Part shown: positions 52,054 through 64,000 of the stretch, piece by piece
How the letters are laid out: every line of letters begins with the position of its first letter
Position numbering within the stretch: position 1 is the stretch's first letter
Assembly: GCF_040807025.1 (NCBI RefSeq)
Contig: NC_090967.1
Span: 6,626,001 to 6,690,000 of the forward strand
DNA: 64,000 bases
DNA from: Struthio camelus
Taxonomy: Eukaryota > Chordata > Aves > Struthioniformes > Struthionidae
Direction: 5' to 3'
The notes under the pieces: model-generated
Seen by the model: only the letters and a program-made list of their open reading frames with translations
Database searches by the model: none
What the model was told of the DNA's origin: nothing
Position numbers and translations under genes: made by a program

Positions 52054-52345
52054 CTGGCGGGGCCGCCGCCGCCCCGGCGCTGCTCCGCCGCCCCGCGCCC
52101 GCTCCGGGCTGCGCCGCGCGCTCCGGGGCCGCGGCCGGCGCGGGCGGGCGGGCGCGAGCCGGCGCGGGAGCAGCAGCGGCGGCGGCCCCGCCCGGCCCCC
52201 CCACGGCGAAGGGGCGGAGCCCGCGCGCCCATTGGCCGCCGCGCCCGGCAGTGGTTACAAAAGGAAACAGCCGCCGCCTCTCATTGGCTCGGCCGCTGGC
52301 GATGTTGCCATTCGGGGGGGGGCTGATTTGCATATTTAAAGGAGC
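52054..52345 (-). promoter_or_regulatory. FCHO1: FCHO1 CpG-island promoter with CCAAT boxes and octamer
   Basis: A donor (CCAG|GTGAGTGCGG, minus strand) at 52053 marks the end of a likely untranslated first exon starting at 52054. Upstream on the minus strand are CCAAT boxes at 52235-52231 and 52287-52283, a GC box near 52,212, and the octamer ATGCAAAT at 52333-52326 beside a TTTAAATA element. This arrangement points to initiation near 52,150-52,210 on the minus strand. The octamer is the site of OCT1/OCT2. The TATTTAAA at 52333-52340 could also serve plus-strand initiation. Confidence 0.55.
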
Positions 52346-53739
52346 CACCGCCTCAGCGCTCGACACTCCCCCCCCTCCTCTCCGCACCGCACCGCACCGC
52401 GCGCGCGCCCCCGGGGGAGGCGGGAGGTACCCGCGGGCTGGGGAGGGGGGGGGGAGCAGCGGGGAGGGGGCGCCCCCAAAGCCGCCCAGCCCGTCAGCCG
52501 CGGGGGGCCAAGCGGGAGGGGAGGGGGGGGCTCAGCCTCCCACGCGCGGCCGTGGGCGAGAGTGGCTCCCACGCGGGGCTGCGCTTCCCCCCCCCCCCCG
52601 CGCCCGGCTGCTCCATAGCGCGCCCGAGCCTGGCCGCAGCACCGCTGGGCTGATGCAACCCCGGCGCGCGCCGAGCTGCTGGGGGTCACCGCTACCGCCC
52701 TTAACCCGGCGCCCGATGCAGCCGTGTCCAACGCGGCCCCCGCGGGGCCCGGCTCGGCTGTGCCCCCGGCCTGCGCCGCACGGCCCCTCGCACCCGCCGC
52801 CCCGCTCAGCTCCGGCTCCGGCTCCGGCTGACACCGGGCAGCCGCGGCCCGGAGGGATGCCGGGAGACGCGTGCCCGGGCGGCCAGATGTCTCCTCGGCG
52901 CGCTGGCAGCAGCCCAGCCGGGCTGCAAGCCGGGAGCCGTCGAAGACGCGGGGCAGGATGCGACCCATGGGAATGGGATGCGGCTCGGAGGGGACTGAGG
53001 AAAGACCGGCCAGAGGCGGGAGCAGGAGCCGGGCGCCTGGTTTGCAGCCCCAGCCCCGGGCCGGGCTCCCACCGCAGCACCAGGGCTCCCGCTTGCACCC
53101 GCTTCCCCTGCCCTTTCCCGCAGTTCCTCTCCGGCACGGCGCATGCGCTTTCCCACAGTGAATCAGCCAGAAATATCCCCTCCGAAAAGGGGAACCAGCC
53201 CCGAGACCGGGCAAACCCGCCGGGACCCCCCGGCAAAGCTGGCACCGCCGGCGCAGCGGGGACGGCCCGGGATCGCGGCGGCACGCGGAGGGCTTCGCTT
53301 GCGCTTTCTTTTGTCCCGTCGACCTCTGCCAGCACCTGCCGGCCCGCAGGGACCGGCTCGCTCTGCAGCGCTGCGGGCAGTGCCGCCCCGGGGCTGCGCC
53401 GCGCCAGCAGAGCCCGGCCACCCCGGGGCGAGCGCGCCGCGCCGCCGCAGCCCCCGCCCGCGCGAGCATCGCGGCTTCATCCTGCTCCCGTCAGCCGCTG
53501 GTCAGGGACCCACCCGGCAGCTCCCACCGGCCGAACACGGCCCCAGCGGGGACTCAGCGGGGGTTTCTCCGCATCGCCAGAGGGGCTCCGGCCACGCAGC
53601 CGTGCCACGCTGCCCGGCAAGGCTATCCTGGAAAAACGGCCATCTCCGTTGGCGCCAGGGGTCTTTCCTGCAGCCACAAACCTGCCCCTGGGGCCAACTT
53701 TCCTCGTGTCACAACCACAGGCAACCGCCAGGGTCTGGG
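52346..53739. other. GC-rich intergenic stretch upstream of FCHO1
   Basis: CpG-rich flank of the FCHO1 promoter. Open frames are long because stops are rare, but none shows a family signature. I saw no RNA gene or element here. Confidence 0.5.
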
Positions 53740-53970
53740 CTGCCTCGCCACGCGTGCACCGAGCTGTGCACGTGCCGAGCCTCCTTGCTGTGCATGCACT
53801 GAGCCACCTCGCTGTGTGCGTGCTGAGCCTTGCCATGCATGCACCGAGCCGTGCACGTGCCAAGCCTCCTTGCCGTGCATGCACCGAACTGCCTGGCTGC
53901 ACACACGCTGAGCCTCACCACGCATGCACCCAGCCTCCTCGCTGTGCGTGCGCCGAGCCGCCTCGCCATC
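53740..53970. repeat. ~28-bp minisatellite (GTGCATGCACCGAGCCNCCT)
   Basis: GCCGTGCATGCACCGAGC and CCTCCTTGCTGTGCATGCA variants repeat about eight times. Several copies hold the palindrome GTGCATGCAC. It is intergenic between FCHO1 and MAP1S. Confidence 0.8.
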
Positions 53971-54858
53971 GCTCTTTGTTAGAGCTCGGCGCGTGACGTC
54001 TCGCCTTTCCCCACTCTCCAAGGCTGCTTTTGAGCTTCGGTCTGGCCCCAGCCGCGGTGCTCAGCAGCTTGTCCTGGCTGGCTCTGCGCTTCTGCGTTTC
54101 ACCCTCCAGCCAGGCGTGACGGGGCGAAGGGGAGCAGCGGGGTCCGCGGGGGGAGCAGGCAGCCCTCCCCGGTGCTGGGATCGGGCCCCCGCCAGCCCCG
54201 CTGCAGCCGCAGCACCCTGGGGCGCGCGAGGCCAGGCCGGCCGCTATCAGCGTGCCCCGCGCACCCTCCTGCGTGGCCTTTGCTCTGCTGCTCTTGCAGA
54301 CGCGGCTGCAACCCCCCAGCATCGCCCAGCCCAGCAGCAGCTTGCAAATTGTACAGTCATAGCTGGAGAAACCTCTGCCTTCCCAGGGAGAGCTTTTACC
54401 AGCCCTTCCTCAGCAGCAGCTTAACGGTCCCTTTTGGCTCGTACAGCAAAAGCAAACTGGGGAACATCTTATGTCCCTGGGGACAAAAGCCACGTCGTGC
54501 TGGTCCGTCCAGCCAAACCCTGGTGCTCCAGGAGCTGGGGCTGCAGGGGCTCGGCAGGGTCCCCTCCCTGCAGCCGCATCCCGGGGGCCACGCGTGCTGC
54601 GGGGGCCGGCCCCCTCCCCAGCACTGGGCACAGCAGCGCAGCTCTGGCAGGGATGCAGGCAGTTGCCATGGAAACTCCTCATCCATCCTCAGCCGTGCAG
54701 CGCCGGCGCGACTGGGCCCACGTCCGGGGCCCGCTCAGCCCCGAACCGGAGCTGGCCCCACTCCCATTCCCATGCCAGGGCCGCTGCCGAGGGTCCGCGG
54801 CCCCCTCCTGCCTCCCCCCAACACACAGAGGCAGACAGCAGCATTGAGCTATTATCTC

Positions 54859-54864
54859 TTTAAT
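54859..54864 (-). terminator. MAP1S: Candidate polyadenylation signal of MAP1S
   Basis: ATTAAA on the minus strand in an AT-rich patch, 1.87 kb past the MAP1S stop at 56734-56732. The intervening sequence (54,870-56,730) looks like a 3' untranslated region, with A- and T-rich runs near 55,250-55,290 and no other gene. Confidence 0.45.
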
Positions 54865-56731
54865 GCTTGTTTTCAATACATTTGCCAAACCGTAACATCG
54901 TGTGCAACACGGGGGTGCGTGCTGGTGTCCGTACGTCTAGCAGTGACAACCGCCGTGGGCTGGCAGCGCGAGCAGGACCACAGCCCCGGGCGGGGGGCTC
55001 CAGCTCCTGCCACCCCTCCAACATTAAAAACAGCTTCCAGCTAAGAAAAAATATATAAAGCACTAAAGGTGAAACATTCAATCCCCTCCCCCCCATCCCC
55101 TAACACATAGGACAATACAATCAAATGTAAAAAGGCCCCCGCGGCCACGAGCCGGTCCCCAGGGCTGGGGGCCGAGGGGCTGCAGCCTCACAGTGGCAAC
55201 CACAGATAAATAAGAACCTCCCGCAGGAACAGTTTTGGTTTGTTCAGTTTTTGTTTTTTTTTCCTCCTCTTTTTTAAAAAAAAAAAAAATCATTACAAAA
55301 AGAGCCAGCAAGGAGCCCCCTACAAAACTGGTTAGTGTTTGCCCTCAAGCCGGGGGCCGGCAGGGACCAGGTTTCTCGGCCGGAGCCGCCGAGACTGCGC
55401 GCGGAGGCAGAGCGCGGCCCCTGCTCCCGCGGGACACCGGGCTGCGAAGGGGACAGACCCCAGCCCTGCTCCCCACGAGGCCCCGCTGCGCTCCCCTGGT
55501 CCCAGCTTAACACACAAAACCCCTTAAAAATTGCACGTGACATTTGGTTTCTTAAAAGCCTTCCAGCTACTTGAGGGCTCCAGGGGTTGAGGGGAGGGAG
55601 AGCCACTTTCCCCAGCCCAGCCCGCTGCACCGGCTGGGGAGGAGAAGGGAGAGCCAGCCTGGCCCCGAGCCAGCCAAGAGGCCCTGCTGTCAGGGAGGGA
55701 AGAGCCATCGGTGCAGCAAGCTGGCAGGTCTCAGCTCCATGCAGAACAAAGCCTCCAGCTGCTGCATATGAGGACAAGAGGATATGAGGGGCAGAGATTG
55801 AGAGGGAAGAGGGGACATGATGGCTCTTAGCAGGACCTGGGAGGGTTCCTGTCACCCCTCACGCTTCCTTGCTCGCGCCGGTGCCACAGACGGAGGAATC
55901 ACGGACAGTGAGACAGACGGTGGCGTAGCAAAGCCCCTGCCCACCCCGCTCCCGGCCCCTTTCCCCGTGGCGGTTGGCAGTGAGGAGTGCCGAGGTGCCG
56001 GCCATGCAGTCTGGGCAGCGCCCGCGTGTGCGGAGCAGGACGGGGGGGGACAAAGCAAGGCGCTGTAGTGCCGTGGACCAGGGCCGCCAGCCCCGCGCTG
56101 CCCCGACACGGCGGCCCCGGGGATGCTGCTGGAGCTGCCGCGGCCCATGGGGCTGGGAAAGCCGCGGGGTGGCTCCGGGGGCGGGAGGCCGAGGTTGTCC
56201 TGCCCCGGCTCCCACCCCGGGGGGGGCAGTAGTGGCTGATCTGGGCTGGGGAGCAGGAACAGCAAACAACAAAAAGTTACCCTGTAAGTCGAGCACGGCT
56301 CAGGCTTGCTGCCTGCCGGGAAACGGCTCAGCACCGCAGCTGGATGCGGGAGGGGACGGCTCCTGCCCCCAAAGGCAGGGTCACCCCAGCCCCCCACCCC
56401 TATGCCGGGGCTGCGGCGGTGCAGAGTGAGGAGCGCGTGGCTCCGGCGTGGGCATGCGCTAACCACACGGTGTGTGACGGTGCAGCACACCTGGGTGCCG
56501 TGGGCCCCATGGGGCCCCCAGCAGCCCCTGCCCATCCAGAGGGAGGGGATGACCCCATCTCCTTCCTCCCCAGCAGACCCTTCCCCTCCCTCCCCTCCAA
56601 GGCTCAGTGGCCAGCACAGCCCTGAGTCATAGGGAGGGAGAGAGGGGGCATGCAGAGGAGGAGGAAGGTGGGATGAAGCCCCTGTGGCCTCCTCCCCCTG
56701 GCTGGGGAGGGTCATGTCACCGCAGCCCTCC

Positions 56732-59700
56732 TCAGAACTCCACCTTGCAGGCGGGGAAGGTCTCATCCTGCATGGCCACGGTGCTGTTGCTGCCCAGCAC
56801 CGTGATGCCCAGCTCCTGCTGCCGGTCGTGGGTCTCCTGGTACCACTCGTGCATCACCAGCGAGTCGAAGGTGGGGATCAGGGTCACCTGTGGAGACACC
56901 GACAGCACTGGGTCACAGCCCTGGTCCCTGGCGAGACCCCTCACCCAGGCACATTCCCCCCCAGGACCCCTGCGGGCTCACCTGAATGTCGGTGCCCCAC
57001 TGGTGCTTGCCGGCGAGCAGGGCATCCAGGATGGTCCGCATGACGCCCTCCTTGAGGTGGTCGTCGCCGCTCACCACGTAGCAGAGGGAGCGCACGCGCC
57101 GGAAGAACTCCTCGTCCACCGTCCGGGCGCTCCATGAGCCAGGCAGGTAGGCCAGGTCCACGTAGACAGGGGGCCCTGGGGGGGCTGCAGCTCGCGAGCC
57201 TGCAAGGACAGGGACGCGGTGCTGTGGGCTGCGAGGGGCAGCCCCTAGCCAGCCTCCAGCCACCCTTTTCCCCAGGACATCATACACATCCTACCCCAAA
57301 CCCCCAGACCGCATTGCCCCAGCAGCGGCTCCGAGCTGCTCCGGTACAGGGAAATCGGAGGCGTCCCGGAGTCACGGTGTCCTGCTCCTGCACCCACACC
57401 CCATGGCACCACCCCCCCAGCCCCACAGGAACCCCAGGCCTTACCTGCCGGAGATGCCCTGCCGGCTCCTGCCAGCGGCCTGGCTCCAGCGCTGCGTGTG
57501 GTCCCAGGGGTGCGGGAGTCCCCACCTGCCCCAGCATAGGGGCCTTTCTTGTCCCCAGGAGGCAGCCTGGCCTTGTCCCCAGCATCACGGGCCGAGCTCA
57601 CGGGGCCCCTGGCCTTGGAGCTCAGGGTGGAGTGCTTGGGGGGTTCAGCTTTCGGGGCTGCAGGCGCCGAGCCCACGCGGGACGGGGTCCTCTTCACCTT
57701 GCCGGGGAGCTCCTTCTTCCCCGAGCGGGTCTGGTCAGCCGGCAGGGCCTCGGGGTCCACCATGCAGATGCCGGGCTGGGCAGGGATGGGGCAGGGGTCC
57801 TTCATGGGGGCTGGGAGCGGGTCTCGGGCCCTCGCGAGGCCCCGGGCAGGGTGCTCCAAGTCCTCGTCCGACTCCAGTCCGTCGGCCAGGATGGAGGGGC
57901 AGTCCTCGGTGGCCGGAGGGACATCGGAGTCGGAGAGGGTGGGCAGCGACTCGCTCACAGAGGTGGGGGGCGTCTCGCCCCCTGGCTTGCGGGCCTGGCT
58001 CCGGCGCTGTGCCAGGGGCTGTGCCATCTCCTGCGACAGGTCACTGTCCGACAAGTCCCGTGGGCTGACGTTGGCGGAGGGCGACCGCTCCGACTTGGGG
58101 TGCTCGAACTCGCAGGGCGACACCAGGCACAGGTCCACGTCGTGGGGCGAGTCGGAGCGACGCCCGTGGCGCGGCAGCCCGTCCCCATCTGCCCGCTGCG
58201 GGTGGTGGCAGGGCCGCAGAGGCAGCGACAGCCCGCCCTTGGTAGCCGCAGGGTCCGGCTCCGGGGTCAAGCTGGCCCCGCGGGGCCGGTTCCCCCCCTC
58301 TTCCTGGGGGGACTCGCTCACTGGGGGCAGCACCTGCTCAAAGGAGACGGAGAGTGACTCGTCCACCTCGGTGGAGTGTGGGGACCCCACCTCGGCCGGC
58401 AGCGAGGGGGTGGTGATGGTGGGGGACACATCAGGGACGTCGTCCTTGAAGGGGCTCAGGGACAGGCAGCCCGTCTGCTTCTCCTGCGAGGAGCTGGAGC
58501 TGTCACGCGAGACCTTGGCCGCGGCCGGCGGCCAGGAGTTGGGCTGCTTGTTGGCGTTGGTGCCGGCACCCGGCTCCTCTCCTGCCTCATCCACCGGGGA
58601 CTGGTGGAAGGGAGTGTGTCCGGCGCTGGCAGGCCCCGAGCTGGCCGGAGACATCATCTCCAGGGTCTTCTCCTCAGAGCTGCCGCAAGGGTCCTCACCA
58701 CCCTCCGGGCAGTGGTTGAGCAGCCCGGTAGGCGTCAGGTCGAAGTTGACGCTGCGGTCGCTCTTGGGGGTCTTGGCCAGAGGCGACGGGGGGCCGATGG
58801 CTTTGAAAGGGCTACTCTCGAGGTAGCGGAAGCGCTGGGGGCTGTCGGGGTCCTCCAGGCCATTCTCCATGCAGCCCAAGTCAGCAGCCCCTGGCCCAGC
58901 ACGTGCCCCAGCCTCCCCGTTCTCCAGCGGGGATGGCTCCAGCTCACTCTCTGCTGTGGTGATGCCTTCATCTGTTGACTCCTCCTTCCTCCTCCCCTCT
59001 GCTCCTGGTGATGCAGCCCCCCGGCCCTGCCCAGCTTCTGGCAGCATGTCCTCAGGGGAGGAGGACTTGGAGCCATCCGATGCCCCTGGCTCCTTCTTGT
59101 CACCCACCTCCTTGGGCACTTTGGCCTTGGGCTTCTCTGGCTCCTTCTTGAGGGTGGATTTCTTGATGCTCCCAGCCTTGACCAAGGGTTTACGGGTGTC
59201 TGGGCCTGGTGTTTTCCGGGCCGTGGGTTTCGCAGCAGCCTTGCCCTCTGCCTTGCTGTCCTTCACATCCTTTCGCAGCGTCTCAGCCTTCACTTCCTTT
59301 TTCACTGTCTTCACCTCCTTCCTGGCTTCACCCTTGACCTCAGTCCCATCTTCCTTCTTCAACGGCTTCTTCTCCTCTTTTCGGGCAAGAGGCTCCTTCT
59401 TGGGCAGAGTTTTCTCCTTACTCACCTTCGGCTTTGTGTCTGCTTTGAGCTTCTCCATCGAGGAGTCCAGCTTGGCTCGAGCATCCTTGGCTCTCTCCTC
59501 CTCAGACCCTGTTCTAGTCATCTCCCCCAGCAATCTTGGCTTCTCCTTGGTCCCTGACTTCACCTCCTTCTTCTCCGTCTTTGGAGCCTTCTCCTTTGGT
59601 GCTGGCGTCCCAGTGTCCACCAGGCTCAGCTTGGAAGAGGACTTCAGGCTCTCCTTGCTCTCTGTCCTCCTCTGCTTGAGCTGCTTCTCAGGCTGGGGTG

Positions 59701-61837
59701 CAGATAGCCCCTTCAAGTCGTTTTTGGTGACCACAGGGTGCTTGAGAAACTCCAGGTGTTTCACCTTCTCCAGCCCCTCCAGGACACGGGCCTGTGGGGT
59801 GCAGCCAGGGAAGAGGACCCTGATGATCTTCTCGGAGGGACTGACGGGGTGCCAGACGAGCAGGGCACAAACAGAGGTCAGACACTGTAGGGGCAAGTCG
59901 TGCTCCTTGGGGTAGCTATTGCCTGACCAGTGCTGCATGAGGAACTCCAGCTCCTTGGTGCCCTTCACAGGGTTCAGGACGTACATGTCCAGCCGGCCAA
60001 CCCCCATCTTCTGGAAGAGGACAGTGGGCTCCACGCGGGGGCCACTATCCCGTGCGAGCGGGTTGGGGAGGATGCCCAACTTGTCCAGGTAGTGCAGGGT
60101 CAGGGCAGCCTCGTCACAGCTCTTCAGCACCCGGGAGTTGCCCTCGATGTCCTTCAGCTTCTCAGAGGCGTTGAGAAACACAACGCCCAGTTCTGGGGAG
60201 ATGAGGTTCTTCGCCCAGTCCCCGTTGCCCTGAGCGCCCTGGGACGGGTCCTCCTCCAGCTCCGCCAGCTTCCTCTGCAGCAGGCTGTTGACACCAGGCA
60301 AACTGTCAGTGCCTGCATGCGTCACCAGGATGGAGTCGATGCGGTCCAGGTGCCGCACCAGCTTCCAGAAGGACGACTTGGGATTGGAGCCCCCATTCAC
60401 CAGCACATTGAAGCCATTGACAGCAAAGAAGGCCGAATCCCCTCTCCCACCCGGGAAGATATAGCAGCAGGGCTTGGAGAGCTTGAGGAAACCGACCATG
60501 GTGGGGGGCTCGAGGAGGTCAAAGGGGGACTGGGGCTCCAGGGACTCCGAGAGGTACTCCACAAACTCCTCCAGCCCCTCCATCTCCGGCAGGATGCAGC
60601 CTGGGTTGTACCGCAGCTCAATGAAGTCCTGGAGGTTGTGATGGTCCAAACCAGAGTCCTTCCACTCTCCAAAGTCAGGGCAGCTGATGGTCAGCCTGGC
60701 CTTGGTAGAGGGGTCTGCAGAGCTCAGCATCTCTCCTACCTGTGAGGGCACAGGGACAGTCAGAGTTTCAGGCCCTGGTCACCTCATCCTGCATGGGGCA
60801 CTCAGGCCGGGCAGCACCTTGGGCTCCCACGTGAGATGGGGCAGCCCATGGGGCACCTCAGCCCTTCCTCCCTCGGCAAGCACAGGGCACACCTTCCCCA
60901 GGGGATCTGGGAGCTCCTGTGAGCCTGTCCCCTGCCCATCGCTTGGGGCTGGCTGCAGGCATGATGTCCACAGGGTGCTGGTGCCCTGACTCGCACTGAG
61001 GCCCAGACAGGGCTCAGAGGCAGGATGCAGCGGAGCCCCCCACCAAGCTGCTGTTTCCTGGCTCCGGGTCCCTCCCAGCCCTGCACCGCAGAGGGAGGAA
61101 CGTGCCTGCCACGAGAGGCAGCGTGTCTGCCTGCGGAGCAGACGGCTCGGCAAGCCTCCCGCCTCGCTCCAGCTCCACTGCCATGCCCAGCTCCCTGCGG
61201 AGACGCTGGAGAACGTGAGCAGACAGTCGCTCTGCCAGTGCAGACAGTGACAGACTGCAGCCCCCTCACCCCCACCTGCGTCCCCCTGCACGCCAACAGC
61301 CAGGCTCGGAGACCTTGCACCCAGTATAGCCCCAGCCAAACCCAGCCCAGGGGAACAGGGTGGGGGGACCAGGCAGCTCATCCTCTGGGCTACAGACCCC
61401 ATTCCCCAGCCAAGCTCTCCTCCCTGGCTGCGGGAGAGCAGGGAAGCAGGGCCCTGAGGGCCCAGCACCGCACCTCTTTGTCCGTGAAGATCTGGATGAA
61501 GTCCCGCAGCGAGAAGCAGCCCGTCTGCAGCATCAGCTCCCCTGTCTCCTCCACGCAGGGCCCCGCGAACACCAGCAGCTTGTGCTGGGACACGTCCGTG
61601 ATGAGGTTCCGCAACTGAGGATAGGAGGGGACGTGAGGACATTGTGTCCCCACCTGGACCTTGTCCCACAGCACTGCCCCACGAGCCGCTCCATGCAGGC
61701 TGGGGCGGAACGGGACACAGCCATGTCCCTACGCCCTGGGCCTCCCCTGCTCACCTCATCGCACAGGGACTTGTCCGAAGGGTTAAGCAGCACCAGGGTC
61801 TCCAGCACGTCTCCCCGGTGGTGGAGGGTCCGCTGAC
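56732..61837 (-). CDS. MAP1S: MAP1S, microtubule-associated protein 1S (5' part outside window)
   Basis: MAP1-family protein that binds microtubules and links them to mitochondria and autophagosomes. The visible exons join in frame: 61837-61755, 61614-61474, 60739-57445, 57199-56982 and 56887-56732 (TGA). They encode about 1,297 residues, already more than the 1,059 of human MAP1S. The N-terminal exons (human residues about 1-75) were not found and probably lie beyond 64,000. Conserved blocks are [124 protein letters not shown] and [17 protein letters not shown]. The light-chain part is [11 protein letters not shown] to [16 protein letters not shown], ending ACKVEF as in human. The middle of the giant exon encodes a lysine/glutamate-rich segment with KKE and KKEV motifs, more extended than in human, like the KKE repeats of MAP1A/B. 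That explains the extra length. Confidence 0.96.
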
Positions 61838-64000
61838 CTGTGGGGAATGAGGGCTGACACCTGGCCCAGCACCACCTTCCCCAAAATGCTGGGGACCCTG
61901 GGGCAATTGGGGGGGGGGGGCACCTTGCAGGTTGGGAGCCCCACAGCTGGCTCAGGTTTCTCCCACTTGGAGAGGAGGGGCTGGACGTACCCAGCACATG
62001 GCCAAGGCGGTGGTGGGGACAGAACCTGCCCATTTTCGCTGTGCAAGAAGGACAGCCACCAACCTGCTCCTGGCCACCAGCTGGACACGGTGGAGGCCAG
62101 CGGATCTGCTGAGCCGAATGACACGTTTCCCTGCATCCTTCCTGTCGCAGGGAGGGGAGGAAGAAGCAGCTGGCCAGGCTGGGGGCACCCCATCCTCTCC
62201 CCCATGAGCGGGGCTGCACAGCCAGCGTGTTACCTGCCTGCCCAAGAGCCACGGCCCTTTCCTCTCTGCACGGCACGAGCCCCAGATGCCCACCACAGTT
62301 GCAGCACTGCATCTGCCCAGCCCAGGCGGGCAGGCACCCAACGGCCCTGCTGCCCAGGGAGCACGGAGGAACCCAGGTGTCCAGGCTCCAGTCAGGCCCT
62401 TGTCCCACGCCAGGCCCAAACAGGAAGCCTAGAGAGCACATGGAGACCCGCTCATCACCCTGCCCTGGGGTGACCCCCTGCCTGCACAGGAAGGACAAGT
62501 GGACGCGGCAGGGAAGACATCTTCCGGAGCGGCACGGCCTCGGAGGCGGAAGCAGCAGCTCCAGCAGGCCATGGGCAACAGCCTGCCCCCCGGCTTCTTG
62601 GCTGTTTCCTCAGGAAATCACACCCCTCAGCACAGCCAGACCCCAAAAAGCACCACGCACCCAGGGCCAGAGCTGGCACTGATGTCCCAGCTCAGGCTGG
62701 GCAAGGCTGCCTGGAGGGTGATGGCTCTGGAGGGGAACATCCCAGCAACGCAGCCCCACAGCAGGCGAAGGAAGTGGCTTTGCCAGAGGCAGAAGCACAT
62801 GGGAATCACGGGGCTCAGTCCCACTGCCGCCAGCCTGGCTGGCCACAGCCCAGACAGGGCCCAAGGGCTCAGGCAGCTGCGTCACGCTTTAGCTGAGCAC
62901 CAGCGCAGTGGAATCGCTGGCCCTTTCGCTGCGGCAGCATCTCCTCTGCTTCCCACGATGGACGGGGAGAGGTTTGGGCTCCAGCACGCAAAGAAGCAGG
63001 AGACCAGGGTGGTTCCCACTGTAGAAGAGAGGCTCTGCCAGAGCTGGGAGCTCATTTGACCGTGTTTCCCAGCTCAAATGCCAGTGCATGCAGTGGCATC
63101 AGCAGGGAGCACTGAAGGAGAGAGGGCTCCCACAGCGGGGCTGCTTCAGGGCACAAGGAAGAAGCTGGTTCCTCTGACTGCTCCCTGCTGCTGTGGGGCA
63201 CCAGGACAGGCACCCAGCGGGACTACGGGTACTGCATCCCCTGCGGCCAGGCCAGCATCAGGGCAGCTCCTGCTTGGCGAAAGGAAGCACCTCTGCAAGG
63301 CGGTAACGCACAGATCCCAGGCAGAGGCGATGACCGGGGAGCCCTGGAAGCTGCTGCTCCCCTCACCAAGGCTCTGGTGAGGGGCTGAGCCCAGGAAGGG
63401 CTCCGCAGCTTGGCTCGGGCCCCTGCTGAGCTGGCCAGGGCCTCCGTCACCCCCACGCACCAGCAAACGGCTGCAGCAGCTGCTCAGCACAAAGCATAGC
63501 CTGTTCCCGGCTGTGCTGGGGGCGGCGGGGACGGTGCCCACCCGGGGATGCTGCGGGGGCTGCTCACACCTCCCACCCCCACAGGCACCCCCGCGGCGTC
63601 CCAGCACGGTCAGTTCCCACGCCGCGCTGGAACAAGCTGTCCTTTCTCCGCGACACAGCCGGAGCCACCCCAGCCCACGAGACGAGAGTGGGAGCAGACA
63701 GCCCCGCAGACACTGCTGCATCCCCAGGGCAGCCCTGGCCTGCCCTGGGGGACACCCCAGCTCCCCACATAGGTGAGAGCCAGCCCCACTTGGAGGAGCG
63801 GCAAGGGACACAGGCAGCCCGGCCAGGCACGAGCAGCTCCCCCAGCCCTCAGCCAGGACCTGCCCTGAGGCCTGGGACAGCGTCAGGGAGGGAGCACACA
63901 ACTAGCTCAGCACAAAAGCTGTTTTATAGACACAGCTAAATGTTTGCCCAGCTCAGCAAACAGCAGTCAGCGAGTGCAAGACCCCGGCTTGCGGCAGTGC
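61838..64000 (-). other. MAP1S: MAP1S intron running to the window edge
   Basis: Sequence upstream of the first visible MAP1S exon. The acceptor (CCCCACAG) precedes 61837 with a split codon, so at least one further exon is required. I did not find peptides like those of the human first exons (LLTYVLEELERG, EQLKVFVSRHSA) on the minus strand here. Short open frames are present but not convincing. Confidence 0.55.

Noticed and set aside
50368-53996. Plus frames of 652 and 684 codons upstream of FCHO1
   Set aside because: This is CpG-island sequence with few stops. The products are low-complexity, and the interval is better explained as FCHO1 promoter and introns.
61838-64000. MAP1S first coding exons inside the window
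   Set aside because: No minus-strand peptide resembling the human N-terminal exons was found, so I treat the gene as truncated by the window edge.

Overview
This is vertebrate nuclear DNA, most likely from a bird or close reptilian relative. It is very GC-rich, has introns often under 100 bases, and is full of minisatellites, as on a gene-dense avian microchromosome. The gene set and order (CCDC124, SLC5A5, JAK3, an INSL3-like relic, B3GNT3, FCHO1, MAP1S) match human 19p13.11; chicken JAK3 lies on chromosome 28. I recognised no retrovirus, LTR element or CRISPR array. The only dispersed repeat I can support is an old tRNA-derived SINE.

Layout. From 1 to 4,400 there are CpG-rich stretches, a TG microsatellite, two minisatellites and a CpG island with an RFX X-box. 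No coding gene is visible there. In human the next gene beyond CCDC124 is KCNN1, so its promoter may lie here, but that is inference. CCDC124 (minus strand) runs from its 3' end near 4,455 to a CpG-island promoter near 18,740. Two large tandem arrays (17,950-18,490 and 19,060-19,922) flank that promoter. SLC5A5 (minus) fills 20,034-25,000. A GC-rich, apparently gene-free stretch (25,000-27,590) precedes JAK3 (plus, 27,593 to about 36,530). The INSL3-like relic (minus, 36,650-36,975) lies tail to tail with JAK3. B3GNT3 (minus) occupies 37,137-38,595, FCHO1 (minus) about 40,420-52,200, and MAP1S (minus, 5' end outside the window) 54,859 to the right edge.

I rebuilt exons by hand from conserved protein sequence, splice dinucleotides and codon phase. 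CCDC124 (4 coding exons, 221 aa), JAK3 (23 coding exons, 1,116 aa), FCHO1 (27 coding exons, 1,030 aa) and the visible MAP1S exons join in frame throughout. SLC5A5 (14 coding exons) joins in frame but has no ATG in its first exon. B3GNT3 is a single coding exon.

The genes do not form one pathway. They encode a ribosome-associated protein (CCDC124), the thyroid iodide importer (SLC5A5), a cytokine-receptor kinase (JAK3), a Golgi glycosyltransferase (B3GNT3), an endocytic F-BAR protein (FCHO1) and a microtubule-associated protein (MAP1S). JAK3 and FCHO1 are both needed for lymphocytes in mammals. The most interesting points are the decayed INSL3 relic, an AT-AG U12-type intron and a GC-AG intron in FCHO1, the missing ATG of SLC5A5, an array with more than twenty RBPJ (CSL)-type motifs beside the CCDC124 promoter, and a CRE-containing minisatellite inside JAK3.
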